A stretch of 64,000 nucleotides of DNA from Ahaetulla prasina (GCF_028640845.1 NC_080539.1:371765233-371829232), one strand, 5' to 3'; numbered from the stretch's first letter, positions 43,383-54,973 are shown. A program made the numbers and translations. Notes: generated by a model from the sequence alone, not told the origin.

Positions 43383-44287
43383 TCCACCCAACACCCAAGC
43401 CCACATAAACCTCTTTGGATTCACGGATATATGAATCCAAGCATTGACTGAAGGAAGCTAAGGGAGAGGAGCAGAGCGGAGACTATCAGCCCAATGCTAA
43501 AGAGAATGGAACTGGCAGGTTTCTGAAGGCTTTGATTTTCAGCTTCCTTACCACGGCTTGCCCAAAAGAATGAATTTATCTCTGCTGCTAGTGCTTTGAG
43601 TAAAATCCAAGCCATGCACACTCCAAATGCTGCTAAAAAGCTCTACAGAGAACTGAGCTGCAGCAAATTCAAAATTTATCAGTAGAGAAGCATTACAGCT
43701 TCTATCACATATAAAGTCCTGTACATCAATACACTCTTCTTTTAGATTTCTTTATACTGTCCTCTCTTTCTCCCAGACATTTCCCTTCTCTTCATTTGGA
43801 TTTACCCGTGGGGGTGGGGGTGGGGGTGTCTAAATCCAAAATACCAAAGAGGAAATCGAGACTGAGACAAATATCCCCAGAACGAGATGACAAGAGAAAG
43901 GATGTCAAGAACCAAGGCACCATTTACGACGACACTAAATTCACACATCACTTGAGAGCGGAAAGCCATTTTTCTCATCACTGTAAATGTCACTGGATCG
44001 GAAATATATGGGAAAATGGGATTCTTATTTATTAAGAGACTAGGCAAGCAAAGTTTAAAATATTTAGCTTTGCAGACATTTTAGTGAATAAACAAATTTC
44101 TCATTAAGTTCTGTAGATTGAAGTGGAGACATACAAAGTTAGCGTAACATAGAAAGGTAGGACTGAATGAATGAAAGAAAAGAAAAAGAAAGGAAGGAAG
44201 GAAGGAAGAAAAGAAGGAAGGAGGAAGGATTTTCAAAATTCCCTTGCAAAAGTGGAAATACCATTGAGCTAATGCTTGTTCAATTTA
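43383..44287. other. Unique KDM4B intron sequence
   Basis: A GGGGGT run (43810-43827) and GGAA repeats (44178-44230) occur. No exon or transposon was recognised. Confidence 0.45.
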
Positions 44288-44690
44288 TCAGCATGCAAGT
44301 CCTCGACTTACAACGATTCGCTTAGTGACCATTCAAAGTTACAATGGCATTAAAAAAGGGACTTATGACCAGAGTTACAACCTTTGTAGCATCCCCATGG
44401 TCACCTGATCAAAATTCAAATACTTGGCAACGGACTCCTATTTATGACAGTCGCAGTGTCCTGGAGTCACGTGATCCCCTTTTATGTCCTTCTGACAAAC
44501 AGAGTGAACGGGGAAGCCGGATTCGCTTAACAATCGTGTTACTAACTTAACAACTGCAGTAATTCACTTAACAAATGTGGCAAGAAAGGGTGTAAAATGG
44601 GTCAAAACTCACTTAACAACTGTCTTGCCTAGCATCAGGAATTTTGGGTTCAATTGTGGTGGTATGTCAAGGACTACCTACATATATACA
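44288..44690 (+). mobile_element. GTAAGTCGAGG MITE (copy 17), full length
   Basis: It starts CAAGTCCTCGACTTACAACG and ends GGTATGTCAAGGACTACCTA. The interior is standard. Confidence 0.92.
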
Positions 44691-44713
44691 CACAAATCTT
44701 ATGCATTGATGGA

Positions 44714-45658
44714 TAAATATATAACATAACATAACATAACATAACATCAGAGTTGGAAGGGACCTTGGAGGCCTTCTAGTCCAACCCCCTGCCCAGGCAG
44801 GAAACCCTACACCATCTCAGTCAGATGGTTATCCAACATTTTCTTAAAAATTTCCAGTGTTGGAGCATTCACAACTTCTGCAGGCAAGTCGTTCCACTTA
44901 TTAATTGTTCTAACTGTCAGGAAATTTCTCCTTAGTTCTAACTTGCTTCTTTCTTTGATCAGTTTCCACCCATTTGCTTCTTGTTCTGCCCTCAGGTGCT
45001 TTGGAGAACAGCCCGACTCCCTCTTCTTTGTGGCAGCCCCTGAGATATTGGAAGGCTGCTATCATGTCTCCCCTAGTCCTTCTTTTTGTTAAACTAGACA
45101 TACCCAGTTCCTGCAACCGTTCTTCAAATGTTTTATCCTCCAGTCCCCTAATCATCTTTGTTGCTCTTCTCTGCACTCTTTCTAGAGTCTCAACATCTTT
45201 TTTACATCGTGGAGACCAAAACTGGATGCAATATTCCAAGTGTGGCCTTACCAAGGCATTATAAAGTGGCACTAACACTTCACGTGATCTTGATTCTATC
45301 CCTCTGTTTATGCAGCCCAGAACTGTGTTGGCGTTTTTAACAGCTGCTGCACACTGCTGGCTCATATCTAAATGGTTATCCACTAGGACTCCAAGATCCC
45401 TCTCACAGGTACTACTATTGAGCAAGGTACCACTTATACGGTACTGGTGCATTTTGTTTTTTTGGCCTAAATGTAGAACCTTACTTTTTTCACTGTTGAA
45501 TTTCATTTTGTTAGATAGCGCCCAATGTTCAAGTCTGTCAAGATCTTTCTGTAACTTGAGCCTATCTTCTGGAGTGTTGGCTATTCCTGCCAGCTTCGTG
45601 TCATCTGCAAATTTGATGAGTTCCCCATCTATCCCCTCGTCCAAGTCATTGATATAAG
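44714..45658 (-). mobile_element. CR1 LINE with RT catalytic motif
   Basis: The minus-strand frame 44910-45794 enters CR1 at YINDLDEGIDGELIKFADDT (catalytic F-A-D-D) and continues to [15 protein letters not shown] codons, where it is shifted near 44960. The 3' end has four ATAAC/ACATA units (44719-44742). The 5' truncation is at about 45658. Confidence 0.94.
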
Positions 45659-45857
45659 AAACATTACATGTGACATTAGACGTGTGTGATCTAGGAAAGT
45701 GTTCTGTGTGCTTGGATCCTGACAATGCTGTTTGTTGGATGACAACCTGAATGATTTTATAGAAACATAGGACTTTATGATGAAAGGCGGCCAACTGATC
45801 TGAAAATTACAGTATCAAAGAGTAATCTTTGCAATGATGAAAAGCTAAATCCAGCAG

Positions 45858-46401
45858 ATGAATATATCATTGGAGGGTGTTCGCCAAAGATGGGGAAATG
45901 AAATATATAAATTTCCAGATGTGTGCAGACCAAAAAGTAGCAGCAGTTGTGTGAGAAAACAAAGTTTGCTACAGTATTGGAAGAAAAAAGGATTACCTAC
46001 AATAGACGAATGGATATTGAAAGTTGCTAATTTGGCTGAGATGGCAAAAATCTCAGCCTTTTTGAAAGACAACACACAAGAAAGATACTTAAATGAATGG
46101 AAAAAATGGATTGACTATATCCAAAACAGATATCAGATTAAGAGATATCAGACTGCCTTTGAATGATTAGGATGTATTATTTCTGTTTGCTATGGGGGAG
46201 GTTAGGATTTGATGAGAATTGCAGGAGTATAACTGAGTTGGGAGGGAAATTTTTTAGCATATGTTTGTTTTGTTTTTAAACTATACCTTGTGTTTGTTTC
46301 GGGAAGTCGGGGGTTTGAAGGAGGGGAGGGGGCAGAGGGGGAAAGTGGGGGGGGGAAAGCTTTTTTTTTTGGTAAAAACTTTTCTAATTAAAAAAAAAAA
46401 T
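45858..46401 (+). mobile_element. L1 LINE 3' end, longest copy
   Basis: The 102-codon frame 45858-46166 ends with the L1-type C-terminus PTIDEWILKVANLAEMAKIS and YLNEWKKWIDYIQNRYQIKR. A G-rich 3' UTR and A-tail follow. It matches 24163-24542 and 54546-54973. Confidence 0.88.
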
Positions 46402-46436
46402 TCGCTGAATGACGCAAAACTGGCTATGTATTAGAA

Positions 46437-46555
46437 CAGGGGTATCCAACCTTGGCTCCTTTAAGATTTGGGGACTTCTATTCCCAGGATTTCCTGGGGA
46501 ATTCTGGGAGTTGAAGTCCCACAAGTCTTAAAGTGACCAAGGTTGGCCACCCCTG
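46437..46555. mobile_element. Palindromic hAT MITE
   Basis: It runs CAGGGGTATCCAACCTTGG to CCAAGGTTGGCCACCCCTG. Flanks show no clear 8-bp duplication. Confidence 0.85.
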
Positions 46556-47195
46556 GGTCACACCACTGTCAAGACAATCACACCAATGGTTACCTTCATC
46601 TCAAGTCCCGGAACGGATCAATTCTAAAGCCACTCATGCCAACAATGTCCCACCGATAAATAAAGTAGACAAACGCTCCAGCCGATGGGGAGACCAGCAA
46701 TAACTAAAGCCAAGGCCCGCTGCTCCTTGCAAGGAAAGCCCCCAAATTTACTGACTTCTGCAAAGCCTTTGCAGGCTAAATGGAGAAATCGATAGGCGAT
46801 TACAGAAATACACATTTTTAATTATGAAAAAAGCTGGACTATTGATCCGGGTTTTTTGGAGAAGTAAATACTCTTCAACAGATTTATAAATGCCCGGGTA
46901 TTCGTCCTGTTTGAAGCTTGCCAGAAACGGATTTTTCCGGATGGTATTTTGCGAGGATAGATTAAAAAAATGGGGCAGAGCCTTACTCTTCTCTGATTGA
47001 AAGGTGACCCTAAAACTGGTTCCTGCTTCAATTTAGCTTCCTAAGGTCAAAGCTCCTGAGTATTTTTTTATAAACGAGGCAAGATTCCACTAAGGGGAAT
47101 CTTCCGTCGGTTCATAAAATGTGATAGCCTGCATAGATCTGTGCATGTCTAGATTTGCACCCGTGTCACATCTCTTGTGAGAACTGCACTGACAA
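46556..47195. other. Unique KDM4B intron sequence
   Basis: No repeat or exon was recognised. The AT/GC balance and lack of simple repeats differ from the surrounding mobile DNA. Confidence 0.45.
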
Positions 47196-48312
47196 TTTGC
47201 TTTCAGGTTCAGCTCAAGGGTGATGGTTGTCACCTTTAAAGCCCTACGTGGCTTGGGGTCAGGTGATTTGAAGGACCGTCTTTTCACGGTTACACCTACC
47301 TGACCCACTAGAGTGGAGAGGCAAGGGATGTTATGGGTCTCCTGTCTTAAGGAGGTCCACCTGGTAGGGCCAAAAGAAAGGGCCTTCTCCATGGTGGCTC
47401 CCTCCCCATAGAACATCAACCCTATGGAGATGTTCTGACCTAGGCTTTCCCCAAACCACAAAGCAGACTCCTTGTCCCGACAAAAATCCCTTTTTATTAA
47501 GTAACTGTGAATTCTTCTCATTCACATCCAGCAAAGTCTTTCAAGGGAGAATTTACAGTCACAAGACCTTATCTGGCTTGGGGAGCTGCCAGGCCGATAT
47601 CTTCAAAACTTGAGAGTCACGGAACTAATTAGATAAAGTAATTGTCTCCTGCAAATTCCCCTCCCCTTTCTCTCCTCTTTATTCCCTCTGGGAGGGGCCA
47701 TTCACCATCCACCTGTGGCTTTACTCCTGAGTCGACCCTTGTTCCTTAGCTGTTCCCTTTGTCTGGCAACTCTGTGCATGCCCACACTGGGAACAGGCTC
47801 CAGCTGTTTGTCTGCCTCACTGATGCCTGACTACTAAGGCAGCTGATAGAACTAGCATCCGGCCCTGGCGCCCTCTCTGCCTCCGACGCAGAGCCCTCAT
47901 CAGAGCCTTCCCCAGACTCCAGGACTGGCCCATGTTCCTCCCCAACCTCCTCACTCTCCGAATCTGCTCCCAGCTCCGCTGGCGGGCCACAACAGAAGAT
48001 AAGATTGGGAACTAGCTATTATGGGTCCCCTATCTTAAGGTGGTCCACCTGGCAGCACCAAGAGCCTTCTCTGTGGTGGCTCCCTCCCCATGGAACATCA
48101 TCCCTATGGAGATAAGATTGGAAATAAAATATGAGTCCCCTGTCTTAAGGAGATCCACCTGGCAGCACCAAGAAGATTGGCCTTCTTTGTGGTGGCTCTC
48201 TCTCTGCAGGGAACACCAACCCTGCAAGAGATGAGTGACCCCACCTTGACACTTGAAAGGACCTGAAGATGTGGTTTTGCCAATGAGCCTAGGGACCCCA
48301 GGGTGATACGCA
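47196..48312 (+). mobile_element. L2-like C-terminus with ~105-bp tandem copies, split by an LTR
   Basis: The block GGTCTCCTGTCTTAAGGAGG / TCCACCTGG...CTCCCTCCCCAT recurs near 47337, 48025 and 48135. It reads as a LINE C-terminal segment that was tandemly duplicated. LTR I (47431-47994) interrupts the first unit. Confidence 0.75.
47431..47994 (-). mobile_element. Solo Gypsy-type LTR I
   Basis: The 564-bp reverse LTR starts TGTTCTGACCTAGG and ends GGCGGGCCACAACA, between GGAGA (47426-47430) and GAAGA (47995-47999). Sense frames encode DSESEEVGEEHGPVLESGEG and, after a shift, the basic HRVARQREQLRNKGRLRSK. It is close to LTRs F and K. Confidence 0.92.
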
Positions 48313-48331
48313 GGCCATCCAGTGATTGTTT

Positions 48332-49915
48332 GACTACAGATAGTCCTTGACTTACAACACTTCATTGAGCGACTGTTCCAAGTTACGATGACACTGGAGA
48401 AAAAAATGACCCATGGCCATGTTTCACACGACTGTTGCCGCATCCTCATGGTCACGTGATGCAAATTCGGATGCGTGGCAATTGGCTCATATTTAGGATG
48501 GTTGCAATGTTCCTGGGAGTCATGTGATCACTTTTAACATAACATAACATAAGATAACATAACAACAGAGTTGGAAGGGACCTTGGAGGCCTTCTAGTCC
48601 AACCCCCTGCCCAGGCAGGAAACCCTACACCATCTCAGTCAGATGGTTATCCAACATTTTCTTAAAAATTTCCAGTGTTGGAGCATTCACAACTTCTGAA
48701 GGCAAGTCGTTCCACTGATTAATTGTTCTAACTGTCAGGAAATTTCTCCTTAGTTCTAGGTTGCTTCTTTCTTTGACCAGTTTCCACCCATTGCTTCTTG
48801 TTCTACCCTCAGGTGCTTTGGAGAACAGCCCGACTCCCTCTTCTTTGTGGCAGCCCCTGAGATATTGGAACACAGCTATCATGTCTCCCCTAGTCCTTCT
48901 TTTTATTAAACTAGACATACCCAGTTCCTGCAACCGTTCTTCATATGTTTTAGCCTCCAGTCCCCTAATCATCTTTGTTGCTCTTCTCTGCACTCTTTCT
49001 AGAGTCTCAACATCTTTTTTACATCGTGGCGACCAAAACTGGATGCAATATTCCAAGTGTGGCCTTACCAAGGCATTATAAAGTGGCATTAACACTTCAC
49101 GTGATCTTGATTCTATCCCTCTGTTTATGCAGCCCAGAACTGTGTTGGCTTTTTTAGCAGCTGCTGCACACGGCTGGCTCATATCTAAATGGTTATCCAC
49201 TAGGACTCCAAGATCCCTCTCACAGGTACTACTATTGAGCAAGGTACCACATATACGGTACTGGTGCATTTTGTTTTTTTGGCCTAAATGTAGAACCTTA
49301 CTTTTTTCACTGTTGAATTTCATTTTGTTAGATAGCGCCCAATGTTCAAGTCTGTCAAGATCTTTCTGTATCTTGAGCCTATCTTCTGGAGTGTTGGCTA
49401 TTCCTGCCAGCTTGGTGTCATCTGCAAATTTGATGAGTTCCCCATCTATCCCCTCGTCCAAGTCATTGATGAAGATGTTGAAGAGTACTGGGCCTAAAAC
49501 AGAGCCTTGGGGTACTCCACTGCATACTTCCCTCCATGTGGATGTAGTTCCGTTGAGGACTACACGTTGAGTGCGGTTGGTCAGCCAGTTACAGATCCAT
49601 CTGGTGGTGGTGCTGTCTAACCCACATTTTTCTACTTTATCTAGTAGTAGGTTATGGTCTACTTTATCAAATGCTTTACTGAAGTCCAAGTAAATTATAT
49701 CGACAGCATTCCTCTGGTCTACTTTTGACGACCGTCCGGCAAGCAAAGTCCATGGAGAAGAAGCCAGACTCACTTAAGAATTGCTGTGATTCACTTAACG
49801 ACGGTGACAAGAAAGGTGGTGAAATGGGGCAGAATTCACTTGGCAACTGTCTCGCTTAGCAACAGAAATTCTGGGTTCGATTGGGGTTGTCAGTTGAGGA
49901 CCACCTGTGTTGTCA
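48332..49915 (+). mobile_element. GTAAGTCGAGG MITE (copy 18), split by CR1
   Basis: The left part (CAGATAGTCCTTGACTTACA ... GAGTCATGTGATCACTTTT) ends at 48535. The right part (TGACGACCGTCCGGCAAGC ... GTCAGTTGAGGACCACCTG) starts near 49726. ACTTTTAAC / ACTTTTGAC at the joins may be a short target duplication. Confidence 0.9.
48536..49725 (-). mobile_element. CR1 LINE with 382-codon ORF2 end
   Basis: The minus-strand frame 48625-49773 is the longest in the window. CR1 homology starts at about codon 17 and includes YLDFSKAFDKVDH, CSGVPQGSVLGPVLF, the catalytic FADD (codons 116-119) and the whole C-terminus to LTEMV. It is a 5'-truncated but uninterrupted ORF2 half (endonuclease and early RT are missing). 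The 3' tail is ATGTT repeats (48536-48567 on the plus strand). It appears young. Confidence 0.96.
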
Positions 49916-49925
49916 TCAGGGGGCT

Positions 49926-50385
49926 TATTGGGGTTTGTAGCTGGGTTTGGTTTCTGTAAACCTTCCGAGTCTTCATGACCGAGTTGGGCGGCCATATAAA
50001 TTTTCTTAGTAAACAATAAATTAACGTCCCATTTCCCCTCCACCGAAAAGGGTCGAGATTTACCAACCTTCTAAGCCGGCTTCTCCACGTTTGATTTTCA
50101 AGTGAATTCTGTGACGGGGTCAAAAAAAGAGACCTTTTTTTTTATTTTTTGCCTGATTTTCCTCACATTCTACCCAATGTTGCAGCTGACCAAAACTGAC
50201 TTACTGTAACAAATCCAGTGTCAGGGAAAAAAAAGGCAGCCCTCCCGAAAATCCCTAACGGAGAAAAACTGAGCCTCCTTCTCTGGTCTGCGGGCGAGTC
50301 AAAGGCATCTTATTTTCATATTCTTCCCTGCTGCGAAGGGTCCTCCTTTCAATATTGCTTAATGCAAGTTACACAGAGGACACAA
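49926..50385. other. Unique KDM4B intron sequence
   Basis: No exon or repeat was recognised apart from short homopolymers. Confidence 0.4.
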
Positions 50386-50411
50386 AACACACACACACAC
50401 ACACATATATA
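50386..50411. repeat. (AC)n/(TA)n at a PLE edge
   Basis: About nine AC units and three TA units directly precede the PLE tip TTCTGAGGTTTTCACGGG. Confidence 0.9.
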
Positions 50412-51185
50412 TTCTGAGGTTTTCACGGGTGTTTGTATGTAGGACTTTGGTTATTCGGGTTTTCTCCCGTGTAAAATTGGAAGTGTCTTGGCGACGTTTC
50501 GACGAAGTCTCATTCGTCATCTTCAGGCTTCAGCTTTGTGCTTCTGGGAGCAATGTGTGATTGCAGCTCCCTTTTTAACTGCTAGTGGGGGTTTGAACTG
50601 ATTGGGTGGGAGCTTGGCTGTGCTCTGATTGGATGGGGGTGTGTCCTGTTTGGGTGGGGGCTTGGTTGTGCTCAGATTAGTCTGAGTTGCAGGGGGATTT
50701 GAGCTGGTGAGCTGCATTGCTGTTGTTTGGCTTCGTGGTCGTGGTCGTGGTACATCTTCATAGTGGGTGTCAAACTGCTGCATGTATGGATTGGAGGGGT
50801 TTGAAATGGCTGATGTTGCAGCTGTGGTCTGGCTTCTGATCCTTGGTCGTGCTTCATGATCAGTGTGGGTTTTGGTCTGCTTTCTGGGTGGATGTGTGGT
50901 GGTGACATCCTGTGTGGACCTCGTGAATGTGGGTCTGGTGTCATTCCTCGTGTTAGGGACTCGTTTGTCAATAAGGGTGGGTTTCCAAATGGCTGGTAGG
51001 CGGGAGGTGTCATCTCGTTTGTTCATGCTGTGTGGGCGTTTTTCTATCTCGATGGCTTCTCTGATTATTCTGTTGTTAAAGTGTTCAGTTTTGGCGATAG
51101 TTCTGGTCTTTTTAAAGTCAATATCGTGTCCTGTGGCTTTAAGGTGTTGGACCAGGGAAGAAGTTGGTTTTGACTGAGTTCTTGT
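50412..51185 (-). mobile_element. Penelope-like element, GIY-YIG-type C-terminus and 3' end
   Basis: On the minus strand one frame runs from about 51185 to a stop at 50523. It encodes VQHLKATGHDIDFKKTRTIA, then NNRIIREAIEIEKRPHSMNK and SRLPAIWKPTLIDKRV. That matches the C-terminal end of the GIY-YIG endonuclease region of Penelope-like elements (H-GH-IDF ... REAIEI-K-P-N--N pattern). The remaining codons are a proline/threonine-rich tail. After the stop comes the conserved GACGAATGAGACTTCGTCG block and the tip. RT and the GIY-YIG catalytic start are missing. Confidence 0.87.
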
Positions 51186-51312
51186 TCCGCAGCTGCAACA
51201 TCAGCCATTTCAAACCCCTCCAATCCATACATGCAGCAGACTGACACCCACTATGAAGATGTAGCACAACCACGACCACGAAGCCAAACAACAGCAATGC
51301 AGCTCACCACCA
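51186..51312 (+). mobile_element. Opposed PLE fragment
   Basis: GCAGCTGCAACATCAGCCAT, CTCCAATCCATACATGCAGC and GAAGCCAAACAACAGCAATG repeat part of the previous element in the opposite orientation, abutting its truncated 5' side. Confidence 0.82.
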
Positions 51313-52090
51313 TACCAATATGTTTTTGGTATTTTAAGGAGAGTGGAAGGACAGGCTGAAAGGAGGCAAGGAAGACAAAGGGGGAATTAGGCAGATGAGA
51401 AAACCATTCAGAAATGCTTAGAGCATCGGGGACTAAAAGGGTTTTTCCTCCCTGGCAGCTTTAATATGGAGACAGAATGATTTCTGGCTGTTTTGTTTTT
51501 TTTTAAAAAAGAAACAGCCATTCTGTGTCCTTCATCTTCCAGTCTACTTTTAAATAAGGCAGCTGCTGACAGCACTGCATTAGCCGTTGATTTGCTATCA
51601 GGTCAACGTAAGGTTTTTATATTAAACTATATGGCTCCAGACGAGATGAGGAAAATCACATAAATCTATCAAGGCGTCACGATCAGATCCCTCCTTATTT
51701 TTCCCCCCCATCATGGCGGGCAGATCCTGGCCGGGGTACCAGTTGCTGCTGTCCAGATGCTTTGGACTACGGAGCCCACCGGCTGGGCAGGATGGGCCTT
51801 ACGCAAACGTAAGGGCTGCCTTCAATTGAGAAACACCACGGAGCCTTCCCTCTGGAGGGCTTTCCCCCAGAAAGGAAGGAATGTTACAAAAAAAAGAAGG
51901 AATATTTGGTATTTTGTAGGCTTGGGTAACTTATTTATATATATCCTGCTTTATTATTTTTTTAAAATAATTCAAAGTATCAAACATACATAAATGGGAG
52001 CCTTTCCTCCTATTTTCCCCACAACAATGCTATGAGATGAGTTGGACTAAGGGAGGGGGGCTGGACTAAAATCACCTTTCTTCTTCCGCG
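51313..52090. other. Unique KDM4B intron sequence
   Basis: An imperfect fold-back (ACAGAATGATTTCTGGCTGT / AAACAGCCATTCTGT) lies at about 51473-51527. No exon was found. Confidence 0.45.
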
Positions 52091-52285
52091 GAGGACTGGC
52101 ATAGAATTAGTTTTAATATTTGTAATTTTAAATGAGTTTTATGGTTTATGTATTTTAATTCAGGGGCCAAATTTAATAAGTTTTTAAGTACTGTTTTTAT
52201 TTATATTGTATCTATTGATTGTTGATTTTATCTGGTTGTGCACCGCCCTGAGTCCTTCGGGAGAAGGGCGGTATAAAAATTAAAA

Positions 52286-52370
<85 letters not shown>

Positions 52371-52371
52371 T
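52091..52371 (+). mobile_element. L2 LINE 3' UTR with (ATT)n tail
   Basis: GTGCACCGCCCTGAGTCCTT and GGGAGAAGGGCGGTATAAAA are followed by about 29 ATT units (52283-52371). Confidence 0.9.
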
Positions 52372-53048
52372 CGTCCCTAAGGCAGGACTAGAACTCACTG
52401 TCTCCTGGTGACTGGCCCAAAGTCACCCAGCCGGCTTTCATGTCTAAGGTGGGACTAGAACTCAATGTCTCCTGGTGATTGGCCCAAAGTCACCCAGCTG
52501 GCTTTCATGGCTGAAGCGGGACTAGAACTCACTGTCTCCTGGTGATTGGCCCAAAGTCACCCAGCCGGCTTTCACGTCTAAGGTGGGATTAGAACTCAAT
52601 GTCTCCTGGTAATTGGCCCAAAGTCACCCAGCTGGCTTTCGTGGCTAAGGCGGGGCTAGAACTCATAGTTTCCTGGTGACTGGGCCAAAGTCATCCAGCT
52701 GGCTTTTGTGCCTAGTCTCCTGGTGATTGGCTTCAAATCACCCAGCTGGCTTTCATGTCTAAGGTGGGACTAGAACTCACTGTCTCCCGGTGATTGGCCC
52801 AGTCACCCAGCTGGCTTTCATGGCTGAGGCGGGACTAGAACTCACTGTCTCCCAGTGATTGGCTCCAAATCACCCAGCTGGCTTTCATGTCTAAGGTGGG
52901 ACTAGAACTCACCGTCTCCTGGTGATTGGCTCCAAATCACCCAGCTGGTTTTCATGTCTAAGGTGGGACTAGAACTCACTGTCTCCCGGTGATTGGCCCA
53001 AAGTCACCCAGCTGGCTTTGATGCCTAACACAGCACTACAGCTGATCA
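52372..53048 (-). repeat. ~66-bp minisatellite from a MIR-like SINE, about 10 units
   Basis: Units contain GGACTAGAACTCA-TGTCTC, CTGGTGATTGGCCCAAAGTC and ACCCAGCTGGCTTTCATG. The last unit runs into TCTCCTGGTTTCTAGACCAC and CACTAGACCAAAGTGGC, the SINE's tRNA-like head. So a segment of one SINE was amplified in place. Confidence 0.93.
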
Positions 53049-53103
53049 TCTCCTGGTTTCTAGACCACCACTAGACCAAAGTGGCTTTCTTATTATCTTA
53101 TTA

Positions 53104-53310
53104 CGAGCCACGGTGGCACAGTGGTTAGAGTGCAGCACTGCAGGCTACTTCTGCTAACTGGCGGCTGCCTGCAATTTGGCAGTTCAAATCTAATGAGGCT
53201 CAGCCTTCCATCCTTCCGAGGTGGGTGAAATGAGGACCCAGATTATTGGGGGCCAGAGGCTGACTCTGTAAACTGCTTAGAATGGGCAGTAAAGCACTAT
53301 AAAACAATAT
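53104..53310 (+). mobile_element. Second tRNA-derived SINE family, full copy
   Basis: The head GAGCCACGGTGGCACAGTGG, B-box-like CAGTTCAAATC, and body CCTTCCGAGGTGGGTGAAAT are present. It ends in AGCACTATAAAACAATATAT. The body is shared with the first SINE family but the head differs. Confidence 0.88.
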
Positions 53311-53757
53311 ATGAGGCTAAGTGCTATTATGGGACTACATTCCAGTTTACTGGAAGTCACTTATGTCTGTATAATTTTATTTACTCTACACGGTCCCTAT
53401 TACATTTACACCTTTGGTAAAATGAAGCAGCCATTTTCAGTTGTTAAAACCTCATTGTTGCTAGCTATTTCAATTGTATTTTACATTCGGTTGATGTAAA
53501 TGCTGTTTTGAAATGCTATTTTGTAAACCCCTCTGAAGAGGCGTTTGCTCAAAGGGCAGCCTCCTTGAAAAGGACAAGCAAACAACCCAATCGGCAACTT
53601 GATTTCTCTGGCAGCTGCTGGCGCATAATATACAGTACAGAGTGTTCAACCAGAGAAAAGGCACCATCCAGTAGGGGCGCTCTGGATAATCAGTCCCAAA
53701 GAGGATTTTTTTAAAACGAAATCTTCATTACGTCCTCAGCATTACAGTTCGTGCTTG
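53311..53757. other. Unique KDM4B intron sequence
   Basis: Nothing is recognised. Short open frames are unsupported. Confidence 0.4.
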
Positions 53758-54048
53758 ATGTACAATCATGATTCGCCGCGAATTGAAAACTTATTTGTTT
53801 ATTCGCGCGGGGCTAGCTTAAACTTTTTAAACTGTTTAGTTTTTAAATTTTAAATTCTATTTATGTTTTAAATTGGGGTTTTTAGATTTTAAATATTTTA
53901 ATTTCTCGACCAATTGTGTAATAAGTTTCTTAATTTAGTTTTTAAATTGTATATTGTGTATGTTTTTTAGCCTGGCTGTACACCGCCCTGAGTCCTTCGG
54001 GAGAAGGGCGGTCTAGAAATTCAATAAATAATAATAATAATAATAATG
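53758..54048 (+). mobile_element. L2 LINE 3' end
   Basis: The coding end reads ELKTYLFIRAGLA and stop (53785-53820). The 3' UTR closes with CACCGCCCTGAGTCCTTCGG and AAT units. Confidence 0.9.
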
Positions 54049-54049
54049 A

Positions 54050-54420
54050 TTGAGCCCGGAATTAGAACTGTAAGTCATGTTGGTGGTTAAAAAGTTCATC
54101 ATGTGACCGATCCTATTTCGTGACACTTTTGTGAAGATCGTTAAGTGGACACGGTAGCTAAGTAAATGCCACGGCCGTTAATTGCGAATCCATTGTTTGC
54201 AATGGCGGCGGCCGGGGGGGGGGTTGCCAAAAAAGGAAATAAATGCCCGTTTCCAGCAAAAAAAAACAACAAACATCATTATAAATATTGTATTATAAAC
54301 ATTATAAATTGCAGTCACGTGACTGCAGGGTGCCGCGAATAGCTGTAAATGGCGGCCTGTTGCCGAGCACCCACATCGTGTGACCGGGGGGGGGGGCAGT
54401 GGGGGGATGGACTTCAAATC
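54050..54420. mobile_element. Diverged MITE-like repeat
   Basis: It contains TCATCATGTGACCGATCC, GATCGTTAAGTGGACACGG and a mirrored CATCGTGTGACCGG near 54373-54386. Two G-runs may hide length errors. It is related to 38338-38535. Confidence 0.5.
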
Positions 54421-54545
54421 CAGGTAGTAAGATACCTTGGCAGGATCTCATCCAATAGCTTTTTTCCCTCCTTCTAGGGCAGCGGAAACGAAGACTGGGT
54501 GCAAATTTGACTGGGTGCAAATCTTAATCACAAAAATGAAGTGAG

Positions 54546-54973
54546 GAGTGCTGGAAGAAAAAAGAACTACCTACAATAGAAGAATGGATATTGAAAGTTT
54601 CTAATTTGGCGGAGACGGCCAAAATCTCAGCCTTTTTGAAAGACAATACTCAAGAAAAATATTTAAACGCATGGAAGAAATGGATTGACTATATTCAAAA
54701 TAGATATCAGACTAAGAGATATCAGACTGCCTTTGAATGAAGGACGTAATTTTTGACTTTAAAGGAGGAAGTCAGGATACGCAAAAGAGAAGGATTATAA
54801 TTGTGTTAGACTTTAAAAATTTAATGTATGAATGTTAGTTTTTTGAATTATACCTTGTGTTTGCTCTGGGAAGTCTGGGGGAGAGGGGGGGTTTTGAGGG
54901 AGGGGGGAGGGAGGGGGGAGGGGGGGGAGAAAAATGTGTTTCTTTTTGTAAAACTTTTCAAATAATAATAAAA
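54546..54973 (+). mobile_element. 5'-truncated L1 insertion with 14-bp TSD
   Basis: It encodes EEWILKVSNLAETAKISAFLK-type codons to a TGA near 54738, then the G-rich 3' UTR and A-tail. The duplication AAAAATGAAGTGAG is at 54532-54545 and 54974-54987. Confidence 0.93.

Noticed and set aside
49127..49570. 147-codon plus-strand frame, with similar ones at 28.9-29.7 kb and 44.9-45.7 kb
   Set aside because: These are antisense readings of the CR1 ORF2 end. The same antisense frame recurs in every CR1 copy and has no domain.
52372..53048. CRISPR-like repeated units
   Set aside because: The units are contiguous with no unique spacers, derive from a SINE, and lie in an animal intron.
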